Source: Eimeria necatrix
Lineage: Eukaryota > Apicomplexa > Conoidasida > Eucoccidiorida > Eimeriidae
DNA length: 19,951 bases
NCBI RefSeq assembly: GCF_000499385.1
Contig: NW_013654455.1
Coordinates: forward strand, 2,501-22,451
Reading direction: 5' to 3'
The notes under the pieces were generated by a model. That model searched no databases. It was not told where the DNA came from and saw nothing but the letters and a program-made list of their open reading frames with translations. The number at the start of each line of letters is the position of its first letter. The stretch's first letter is position 1. Of the stretch, positions 1-9,424 are shown one piece after another. The translations under genes were made by a program, and so were the position numbers.

Positions 1-1
1 C

Positions 2-145
2 AAGACAGCGCCCACGCCCGAGGCCGCCGGGGGCCTCCTGGGGGGCGACGGCGAGCGGCCGAAGGCGTCGTCGCCTTCGAGGCTGTCGCCGAGCATCGGA
101 AAGCTGGCGATCTTTGCGGAAAAAAAGGGAAAGCTGGCGAAATAA
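2..145 (+). CDS. possible C-terminal end of an upstream gene (partial)
   Basis: Frame 2 is open from the left edge to a TAA at 143-145 and encodes 47 residues ending in a basic tail (EKKGKLAK). Nearly every codon up to about position 120 ends in G or C, unlike the AT-rich DNA that follows, and AATAAA-like sequence overlaps the stop. That fits the end of an exon. I recognise no domain. Two alternatives exist. Frame 1 is also open to 186, and the minus strand has an ATG at 96 that runs off the left edge as a Pro/Ser-rich N-terminus (MLGDSLEGDD...). The coding strand is therefore not settled. Confidence 0.3.
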   Translation, partial: KTAPTPEAAGGLLGGDGERPKASSPSRLSPSIGKLAIFAEKKGKLAK

Positions 146-616
146 AGACCAATTTGGAAATAAAAATGGAAAATGTTTCCAAATAAACCAAGTTTGAGGC
201 CGAGAAATCCGAGTTTCGCCGCAAAATGGCGTTTTGGAATTGTCGAGTGGTGCAGAAAACCTGAACTGCGAGACTCCGCGCCCGTTCAACTCCGCCAAAC
301 TCCAGAACCTGCAAGTCTTCCGCGGAAACAAACGCAAATTCAATTTTACTTCGTCAAAAAATAATAAATTAATTCTTCAGAGTTCATTTCAGTGGCTGGA
401 AGGAGCTGGAAAGCCGCCGCGGCTCCAGCATGCACGCCGACGCAGGGGCCCCAGCCCCAGCGGAACTTTCTGAATTTTAAACAAGACTGCGGAATAAAAG
501 TGATTTAAATTCGAATTTTTTTGTTTTTTGTGCAGTTTCAAGAAAATAATTCAACTTTTTGCATTCATCGCGGCTTTCTCTCGCCCCCCGCCGAGGCACT
601 TCCCGGGGAAGCTGGG
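146..616. other. spacer or 5' non-coding region of the DUF501 gene
   Basis: This stretch is mixed in composition, and its two short plus-strand ORFs (173-364 and 234-473) overlap in different frames without a recognisable domain. A good splice acceptor, a T-rich tract followed by TGCAG, ends at 534 and leads into the long open frame downstream. An intron in the 5' untranslated region, or one following an unseen first exon, is therefore possible. No TATA-like element or other promoter could be assigned. Confidence 0.35.
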
Positions 617-893
617 ATGATCTCAGTGCCTGGGGGCCTTCCTAAGCCAATTAAGTACTTTTTCGTTTCTTTTTTTCTTCTCTTTTCTTTATTTCCGAGT
701 GCTTTCCGGTGTATTGACTTCAAGTTCCGGCCGCGGGGGCAATCTGCATGCCCACTCCACTCGCGTCTGAATCCCGCAGAACCAGTGGTCTCTCCTGCGT
801 TTTGCCTCCCCCTGACGTTCAAAAGAAGAGAAAATCCAATTAAATGCGTTTTTAATTCAAATTCTGCAGGGCCAAAAGGACCAGAAAGCGAGG

Positions 894-934
<41 letters not shown>

Positions 935-2620
935 GCAGCAGCAGCAGCAGCAGGCGGTGGGGGCGGGCGGCTGCGCAGTGCGTGCAGCAGCGGAAAACAT
1001 GAAGTTCACCTTTACTTGAACTTGGGGAGGAGAAGCCAATTTGCTGCAGCAAAAATGGAAAAGAAACAAAAAGAAAAACAAAAAGAAGTTTTATTTCCTT
1101 CTCTTCTGAAGCTCGACAGACTTTGCCGATTGCTGCTCTCCAGCGAAAGCTGCGCAGACACCCCAACACAAATCTTGAATAAGGGCCTTTGGACCCACAC
1201 GATACTTCCCGCGGCCTTTTGTGCCCTCGCGGGGGCCCCCCTGGGGGCCCCCGGAGGGGCCCCTGGGGGCCCCCCGGCCCCTCCGGGGGCCCCCCGAGGG
1301 GCCCCCGAGGGGGCCCCCGGAGGGGCCCCCGAGGGGGCCCCCTTGGGGGCCCCCGAGGGGGCCCCTGGGGGGCTTTGTTTGGGGGGAGAAAGTTCGGAAG
1401 AGTTGCGGAAAAGAATCAAAAAAGTACTTCAAAATGAAAACAGCAGCGCCGCTTTGCTGCAGCTCTGCTGCGACCTCCTTTCGGAAGCTGTGGGCATTCC
1501 CGGGGCGCCGGAGAGGTCTCATCTGCTGCCGCCCAGCGGGCAAGCAGCAGCAGCAGCAGCAGCAGCTGCTGCTGCTGCTGCTGCTGCTGCAGCAGCAGCA
1601 GGCGAAGTCCAGAGGGCTGCAGAGAAGCTTCTGGAGCTGCCAGATGATGAAATGATTGTTTTCATTGCCAAACAAATCAAAAGATTTCCCCTCGGGCTGC
1701 TGTCCGTGGCCCGCAGCAGACAGCCTGCGGAGCGAGACCTGCTGCACTGGCGAGAAGCTGCTGCTGCTGCTGCTGCTGCTGCTGCAGCGCATGCAGCAAA
1801 GCCCACTGACATCTCCGAAGTGCCTTTTATTCCGCAAGTGTTGACAGTTTCTCCCTTTTGGGTGGCGGAGCCGCAGCAGAAGAGGCGCAGCAGCGCCGCT
1901 GCGCCGGACTTGCCCGCGAGCCGCCGCCTCGAGGAATCCTTGCGGAAACTGCGGCTTCCGCTGGAAAAGGCGGCCTCAGCAGCAAATAAAAACAAAATTA
2001 AAGCAAATTTGCCGCAAATTAATTCCGTTGAAGAGGCAATTACGCCGTTTCCGACCACTTTCTGGCTCTGCAACGACCGGCTCAGTGCGCAGATCTCGGA
2101 AGTTGAACTGACGGGGTGGATGAAGGAAATGGAAAACGGACTTTTGGCGCAAGACGAGGATATTCAACTAAAACTTATTCACGATAACATTCGTTTTATT
2201 GCACTTCGATGGCTTTTAGTTCCGAAATTCCTGCTTTCGCACTTCTACGCGGCCAACCGCCGCTGCGCGGACTGCAGTGTACGTACACCCGAAGGTCTGA
2301 TCTTTTCGGACTTGGAAAAGATGAACCGAAAGGGCTGCGACTCGAAGGAAGCCGAAGCGCCGGAGCAAACGGAAGAGACCAGTGGTCTTTTTGAAAAGGA
2401 AAAAGAAGCAGAAGAACTGAATAAGTGCAGCAAATGTTTGCTCTGCTGCTGCCGGCTCTGCAGACTCATGCAGTGCCTCCGACTGCGCGGCATGGGCGGC
2501 CTTTTGAACTTCTGCAGAATCCGCTGCCTCCACATGCAATATGCCTATCATTTGGTGTGCCCGACGACTCTGGGAAATATGATGGACGAATTGTTCAAAC
2601 TTCACTTGCAAACTGAATAA
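617..2620 (+). CDS. DUF501-domain protein with N-terminal signal-like leader
   Basis: The reading frame is open from 509 to the TAA at 2618-2620. I chose the ATG at 617, giving 667 residues, because it puts a hydrophobic stretch (about residues 14-32) behind a short polar N-terminus, followed by a basic segment. That resembles a secretory or bipartite apicoplast leader. Ala runs lie at codons near 896-953, 1544-1601 and 1757-1786, and a GAP repeat at 1231-1372. The C-terminus is non-repetitive. From residue 477 it reads PFPTTFWLC, then a segment with ELTGWMKEM and LIHDNIRFIALR, and from residue 625 GMGGLLNF and RIRCLHMQYAYHL. These match the order of conserved DUF501 blocks as I know them from actinobacteria (PFPTLYWLTCP, LE-G-M-E, GGI, VKCLHA-YAH). 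A Cys-rich insert of about 75 residues separates the two halves. In bacteria the family has no known reaction. The start is uncertain: acceptors at 534 and 869 allow other first exons. Confidence 0.72.
896..953 (+). repeat. CAG triplet tract encoding poly-Ala
   Basis: An almost pure (GCA)n run with one GCG interruption, read as about 20 Ala within the DUF501 protein. It begins 26 bases after a possible splice acceptor ending at 869. Similar runs appear in the same frame at 1544-1601 and 1757-1786. Confidence 0.95.
1231..1372. repeat. G/C palindromic array encoding GAP repeats
   Basis: About 140 bp of alternating G4-5 and C4-6 blocks (GGGGGCCCCC with two-base spacers), almost free of A and T. 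On the plus strand it encodes GAPxGAPx repeats in frame with the DUF501 protein. Every block is self-complementary, so hairpins are expected. Runs of at least four G on both strands are also compatible with quadruplex formation. Confidence 0.95.
1544..1601. repeat. CAG/CTG inverted triplet tract encoding poly-Ala
   Basis: A run of GCA codons switches to GCT and back to GCA, so it is an inverted repeat of CAG against CTG, while the amino acid stays Ala throughout. The DNA could fold back on itself although the protein is a plain Ala run. A shorter GCT run lies at 1757-1786. Confidence 0.95.
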
Positions 2621-2940
2621 ATTTGAAAAGATTTGAAGTCCAAACTGGCACAGACGCTGCAGACTGGGGCTTCGGGCGCGCGGCTAGGCTGGCTCTGCAC
2701 TAATGGACTTCTTTTGCGCTATAAAGAAAACTAAAAACTATTTAATTCATCTTTTTCAAATTAACTGCTGCTAAGTCTGCGGCTGCTGTACTCGCCCTCG
2801 GGCAAACGAGGCGTCTCAGTGAGACACCAGGCTGTGGCCGGGGGCTCTTCTGGAAAATCTGAATATTAATTGAATTCGATTTCCTTCATTGCAAAAATCA
2901 ATTTGCATTTATTATTTGTTAATTTATTCATTATTTTAGG
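2621..2940. other. intergenic spacer after the DUF501 gene
   Basis: No coding signal was found. AATAAA occurs at the stop codon and could serve as the poly(A) signal. A short inverted repeat, GTCTCAGTGAGAC, lies near 2813-2825. The right end is AT-rich and finishes in a TTTTAG that could act as a splice acceptor just before the ATG at 2941. Confidence 0.5.
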
Positions 2941-3081
2941 ATGTTTGAAGCATATGTGCTGTGCTGCTTGCTGCTGCTGATCAGCTGGCCAGCATGCGCA
3001 GCCGCTGGCGCGGAGGCCGCAAGACGGGGGTGGCTGGGAAGGGATTTCGCGGGTAAAAATGCAATAAAATTGAATTTCTGA
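2941..3081 (+). CDS. possible small secreted protein or first exon with signal peptide
   Basis: The 46-codon ORF starts with a textbook signal peptide: a short N-terminus, a Leu-rich core (LCCLLLLISW) and a small-residue cleavage region (PACAAAG-AEA). A possible donor, GCGG|GTAAAA, lies at 3053-3054. Splicing to the acceptor after CCCCTCGCAG (ends 3168) would give a stop five codons into the next exon, for about 42 residues in total. It is too short to assign to a family. It could instead be the first exon of a longer gene that I could not follow, or chance. It sits 385 bp upstream of the PIBF1-like start. Confidence 0.3.
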   Translation: MFEAYVLCCLLLLISWPACAAAGAEAARRGWLGRDFAGKNAIKLNF

Positions 3082-3465
3082 ATTTAATTCAACAAATTAA
3101 AACATTAATTTATTAAAAAAAAGAAAAAGAGCGAAAATTTAACTGCGCTTTCCCCCCGCCCCTCGCAGACGTCGCTGCCGAGTGACTGTCGGCCACGGGG
3201 GTGGAAATGCGAAACACTGCGAGATTTCGACAGTTAATCTGAATTAAAAGACTTATTATTATTATTATTATTATTAATTATTTTGTGCATTTTTGAGGAG
3301 TTTTTAGCCGCGCGAAAACCTAAATGAGGGTTTATTTCCCCGCGCTTTCCCCCTCCCGCGGCTCCCCCTCGGCCGGCTGTTTTCCGCGAAAAACCCGCGG
3401 ATTTTGCAAATGAATTTTTTAATTTGTTTTATTTGTTCAATTCATTTCATTTAATCCCAAAATCG
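3082..3465. other. spacer upstream of the PIBF1-like gene
   Basis: AT-rich DNA with an (ATT)n microsatellite at about 3253-3276 and short GC-rich patches near 3155-3185 and 3340-3400. It presumably contains the promoter and 5' untranslated region of the downstream gene, but no specific element could be assigned. Confidence 0.4.
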
Positions 3466-4211
3466 ATGAGCTTTCCCGAGGAAAAGCCGCTGTTTGGCGG
3501 CCCGCTGTTGGAAGGAAACCTGTGGGGTTCTGCACTATCTGAAACGGAGGTAAAAGCGGAAAAAGAAGTCGAAATTGAATTAAATCTCTCCAAACTTCCT
3601 TCTTTTTGCTGCATGCAACAAAACAAATCCTTTTTATTATTATTTTCGCATTTATTTCTCTCATTTCCCTCATTTGTTGCATTCAAGAAACAGTTCAGCA
3701 GCAATTCAAGAAATTCAAAAGTTGAATTGCGGCTGCAGCAGCAAAACGCACTCCTCCGGGCTCAAACTGAACGAATTCAATTCAATTCAGTTTAATTTAA
3801 TTAATTTAATCAAATTAAATTAAATTAAATTAAATTAAATTAAATTAAATTAAATTAAATTAAATTGATTAAATTAATCAAAATGGTCCAGTAAATGCAA
3901 TTCCTCAGTTCAGTCCTGCGCCGCCAGGAGGATCTTCTCGAAACTGAAGACGGCACTTCTTTGAATTCCTCTTCTTCTGCGGAAAGAGAAATAAAAGACT
4001 TTTTTGCAAATAAAGAAATTGAAATAATAAAAAGAAATAAAAAAGAAAAAACACAAAAAGAAAAAAATAAAAAAAAACACAAAAAAAACCACCACCTCCA
4101 CGCACTACAAAATGAAACGCCGTGAGCCCCACAGCAGCAAAATTTAATAATGCTAACAAATGCAATTTCAGCATTTGGAGCTTCGTGCTGCTGCTGCTGC
4201 TGCTGCCCTTC

Positions 4212-4254
<43 letters not shown>

Positions 4255-4344
4255 AATCGTTGCTGGTGCTGCTGCAGTGGCTAATACTGCTGCTGCAACT
4301 TCTGTTTCCTCATTTGTGTGCTCTTTTAATGAGTTTTCTGCTGC

Positions 4345-4384
<40 letters not shown>

Positions 4385-4548
4385 ATTGTTGCTTCTGCTG
4401 TTGCAGCTGCTTTTGTTTCTCCTGCTGCTGTGGCTGCTGCTATTGTTGCTGCTGCTATTGTTGCTGCTGCTGCTGTTGCTGCTGCTTCTGCGTGTGTTGC
4501 CTTGCTGCTTCTCGTTGCCTCTTTTACTGCGATTGCTGCTTTTTTGCC

Positions 4549-4585
<37 letters not shown>

Positions 4586-5837
4586 CTGCTGTTCCTGCTG
4601 TTGTTGCTGCTGCTGTTTTTGGTGTTCTCGCTGCTGCTGCTCTCTTGCTGCCGCCACAGCAGCAGCTTCCTCTTGGCCCTGCGCTGCCTTTTATTTATTT
4701 TAACTTTATTTTTTATTTTTGAATTTATAAAATAAAATTTATTTAATTTTTCTTTTTTCTCTTCAGCACGAATTTCAGGGCCACTTTGTCTGCAATGGAA
4801 GCAGAAGAGAACACTCTCACAGAGCTGCAGGTTTGGCCCTTTACACTTTTGAATCTGCTCTCTTCTAAACCCTAAACCCTAAACCCTAAACCCTAAACCC
4901 TCGAGGCGAACACTCAGAGGGGTGCTTCTGCAAAGCACTGCCCAAATGGCATTCGCCACGATTGGGAGAACCCGACTTTTTCAATTTCAGGCTTTATTGA
5001 TTAGGGTTTAGGGTTTAGGGTTTAGGGTTTAGGGTTTAGGGTTTAGGGTTTAGGGTTTGGATTTTGTTGTTTGCTGCTGCGCTGCTTCAGAGCGCGTTGG
5101 AAGCTGACAGGCGAAATCACCGCCTTGAGGCTCAGCTAATTATTTTGCAAAAAAAGTTTGTCTCAAATCTAAGCTTTAGGGTTTAGGGTTTAGGGTTTAG
5201 GGTTTAGGGTTTAGGGTTTAGGGTTTAGGGTTTGATGGGGGCGAAATCCTTACCAGCGTAGCAGCACGAGAATTTCAGCACTAGGGTTTCGAAGTATGGT
5301 CAATTACACTGAAACTTCAGGATCAAGCGCTTACGACTTAGGGTTTAGGGTTTAGGGTTTAGGGTTTAGGGTTTAGGGTTTAGGGTTTAGGGTTTGGGGT
5401 GTACAGACACCAGGCTGAGCTGTCTGCGCTGCGGCAAGCAGCAACGGAAGAAGTTCTTTTCATTTCTAAAAAACTCAAAAATGCAGAAGCAGCACTTTCG
5501 AGGATTCGGGAGATTGAAGTGAACGAGCAGCAGCTCTTTCTGTGCGCCAAACCCCCACAAACCCTAAACCCTAAACCCTAAACCCTAACCCCTAAACCCT
5601 AAACCCTAAATTTTAAACTCTAAACCCTAAACCCTAGGTGCTGGTCAAGGGGGGCGCCACAGTGCGATGGCCTGCAGCTTCAGCGCCTTTGACTTTAAAT
5701 AACTCGAATACTCTAAACCCTAAACCCTAAACCCTAAACCCTAAACCCTAAACCCTAATAGGGCCTTTAGCGAAGGAGCGTTTTCGCTAGCCGACTATGA
5801 TGAATAATAAAGAAACGAACCTCCAACTCCATTCACT

Positions 5838-5896
<59 letters not shown>

Positions 5897-6601
5897 TTAT
5901 TTCAGAAATCTGGAAATAACAAATGAAAAATATGAAGAACTTAAACTGCTGCCCCCCAGCAGTTTGTCGCTGCAGGATTTTGTCAAGATGAAGGCGAGCC
6001 TATTTATTTATTTATTTATTTATTTTTAAATTAATTAATTAATTAAATTAATTAATTAAATTAATTAATTAATTAAATTAATTAAATTAAATAATTAAAT
6101 TAATTAAATTAATTAATTTAATTATTTAATTTGTTTATTTTTTGTTTAGGCCCATGAGATGGTAATGCCGTACAAAGAAAAGCAGCGACAGCTGGAACAA
6201 GAAATATATGACCTCACGTGAGATTTTGCTGCTGCTGCTGCTGCAATTGTTGCTGCTGCTGCTGCTGCTGCTGCAGTTGTTGCTGCTGTTGCTGCTGCTG
6301 CTGCAGTTGTTGTTGCTGCTGTTGCTGCAATTGTTGTTGTTGCTGCTGCTGCTGCTGCAGTTGTTGTTGTTGCTGCTGCTGCTGCTGCAGTTGTTGCTGC
6401 TGTTGCTGCTGCTGCTGCAGTTGTTGCTGCTGTTGCTGCTGCTGCTGCAGTTGTTGTTGCTGCTGTTGTTGCCGCTGTTGCTTCTGCTGCTGCTGTTGGT
6501 GCTGCAGCGTCTGCTGCTGCTACCATTGTTGCTGCTGCTTCTGCTGCTACTGTGGTTGCTGCTTCTGCTGCTGCTGCTGCTTTTGCTTCTTATTCTTTTT
6601 C

Positions 6602-6639
<38 letters not shown>

Positions 6640-7653
6640 CTGGAGATCTTGCCCCAATAATACAAGCTGAGGTGTATAGGGAAGCTTCTAGCAGCTTGGC
6701 GCCCGAACGCTAGACCCTAAACCCTAAACCCTAAACCCTAAACCCTAAACCCTAAACCCTAAACCCTAATCATCTTGCTTTTATTTTTGCATCAGCAATG
6801 CCTTTGAAGAAAAGAAATGCGAGAATTGTGATTTGCTTTCGCAAGAAGTACAAACGCTACAGGTAAACCCCCAAACCCTAAACCCTAGACTCTAAACCCT
6901 AAACCCTAGCCCTAAACCCTTGCCCTAAACCCTAACCCTAAACACTAATATATGAAATAAGATCTCGAGCACGCAACTGAGACCTCTTAAAGGATTCAAA
7001 GCTCGATGCTCATCGTTTTGGGCCTATACTCTAGGGTTTAGGGTTTAGGGTTTAGGGCTTAGGTTTAGGGTTTAGGGTTTAGGGCTTATGTTTAGGGTTT
7101 AGGGTTTAGGGTTTAGGGTTTAGAGCTTAGGGTTTCGGGCTTAGGATTTGAGGGTTTGTAGGAAGCTCTGGCAGCAATGGAGAAAGACATTCAGCTCGAG
7201 CCTGAAGAGATAAGGCGAGTCAAAACCCTAAACCCTAAACCCTAAACCCTAAACCCTCGGCCCTAAACCCTAAGCCGTGCGCCCCCAAATTCAGCCCCTA
7301 CGCTTCTAAGCTGCGGCTGCGAACCCCTAACCCTAAACCCTAAACCCTAAACCCTAAACCCTAAACCCTAGGTGTGATTTGGTTCTGTTCTTGACATTTA
7401 TTCTTCTTCAGAAATGAGAACTCTGAGGAAGCCAAAGAGGCTGAGGTAACTTTTGCTGCTTCTCTTTGCCACCTAGCCAATTAAGAAGAGGGGGCTAGTA
7501 AACCCTAAACCCTTTTTTAGGGTTTGCGTGGCTGCCGCAGGCTGCAGGAGAGGCGCAGACAAAGGAGCCTTCGGCAGAAGCAACCGAAAAAAAGAAAGCA
7601 AGCCCCAAACACTTTCAATTAATTAATTAATTGGTTTATTTATGAATTAATAA

Positions 7654-7707
<54 letters not shown>

Positions 7708-9367
7708 TATATATTTATTATTATTATTATTATTATTATATTGCATGCTGAGCGTCTCGTGTTGAAGTTCCGATTTTGAATTATTTGGTGGTTTTGGGGT
7801 GGAATTTGCTTCTTTTAATTCGATTTCTTCGGAATTAAAACAATAATTGCATTTTAATTGCATTTTAATTGCATTTTAATTCTTTTTTATCTCAAAAAAG
7901 TCCAAAATCGGGAAAAAATGAGAGCTTTCCGCGCGGCGGGTCTGCTGCGCCGCAGGCCGAGCTGCAGATACACCTGAAAAAAGCCCAAGACAAAATCCAC
8001 TTTTTGGAAAAAGAAATTCAAAAATTAAAAACAGAAACAAAAACAAATACTTTTAAACTTGCTGCGGAGCACCAAAGCCAGCTGCTGCGCCTGCATGCAC
8101 AGGCGAGACCACGATTTAGGGTTTAGGGTTTAGGGTTTAGGGTTTGGGGTTTAGGGTTTGGGGTTTAGGGTTTGGGGTTTAGGGTTTGGGGTTTGGGGTT
8201 TGGGGTTGAGCCGTTAATGCTTAGGAATAAGGGGGAAGAACTTTGCGGTTCGTGTTTATTGTTTATGGCCTAGGGTTTGGAATCTAGGGTTTAGTTAGGG
8301 TTTAGGGTTTAGGGTTTAGGGTTTAGGGTTTAGGGTTTAGGGTTTGTGTTCAGCACGAGGCGGAAAAGAAAGTGCTGCAAAGCGAGTTGGAATTCAAATT
8401 TAAATCTCAAGAAGAACAAATTCAGCGAAAAGCAGAAAAAGACCTGCTGCAGTACAAACTCCAAGTAACCCTAAACCCTAAACCCTAAACCCTAAACCCT
8501 AAACCCTAAACCCTAAAGCCTCGAGCCAAACCCTAAACCCTAGACAATAGTCACTATAAGCTAAATCCCAAACCCTCACATTGGGAGTGAGGGCTCTAAT
8601 TATGATATCTGCTAATTACAGCCCTTTGTCTAAACCCTAGTCTTAAACCCTAAACCCTAATCTTAAACCCTAAACCCTAATTCTAAACCCTTAAACCCTC
8701 GCCACAAACCCTCGCCCTAAACCCTCAAACCCTAACCCTAAACCCTTGGGAAAACCCCGCGTCTGCGTAGCTGCAGCACCAAGCGACCTAACCCCAAACC
8801 CCAAACCCTAAACCCTAAACCCTAAACCCTAAACCCTAAACCCTAAACCCTAGGGGCTTTGGGGTGTATGTACAGCTGGACGCTGCGGAGACAAAGGCGG
8901 AAAGTTTGGAAGTGAAATATCATCATTCTGAAACTCGATATGAGGCAAGACTTTATTTATTTATTTTTATTATTTATTAAATATTAATTTATTTATTTAT
9001 TTATTTATTATTTATTATTTATTATTTATTATTTATTATTTATTATTTATTCGTTTTCTTATTTTTTTACTTATTTTATTTGTTTGTTTATTTATTCATT
9101 GTTTATTATTTATTTGTTTAGTTATTTTATTTACTTGTTTATTTATGAATTATTTATTATCTATTTATTTACTTACTTATTCATTTATTTAATTTATTTA
9201 TTTATTCATTTATTTAGTTATTTACTTATTTTATTTATCCATTATTTTATTTTATTTTATTTATTTCATTGTATTTATTTATTTATTTATTTTCAGTTGT
9301 TTGTCATTTGTTGTTTATTGGCGCTGCTGCTTCTCCAGTTGGCCAAATAAATAAATAAATAAATATA

Positions 9368-9424
<57 letters not shown>

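Noticed and set aside
1231..1372. A collagen-like Gly-X-Y domain
   Set aside because: The protein period is four residues (GAPx), not three.
1012..2073. Minus-strand ORFs opposite the DUF501 gene (1091-1837, 1519-2073)
   Set aside because: Shadows of the repeat tracts; the domain-bearing frame is on the plus strand.
4122..4735. Long Leu/Ala/Cys ORFs on both strands
   Set aside because: They follow from CTG triplets, which leave several frames open. Skipping the tract joins exons 3 and 4 in phase with good splice signals.
5560..5581. Exon 6 reading on into the telomere-like repeat
   Set aside because: The frame becomes a translation of AAACCCT and loses the coiled coil; a phase-2 donor at 5542 joins exon 7 in frame.
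6135..6670. Ser/Asn-rich, Leu-rich and Cys-rich ORFs
   Set aside because: Pure triplet-repeat translation inside intron 8, bounded by a consensus GTGAGA donor and a phase-matched exon 9.
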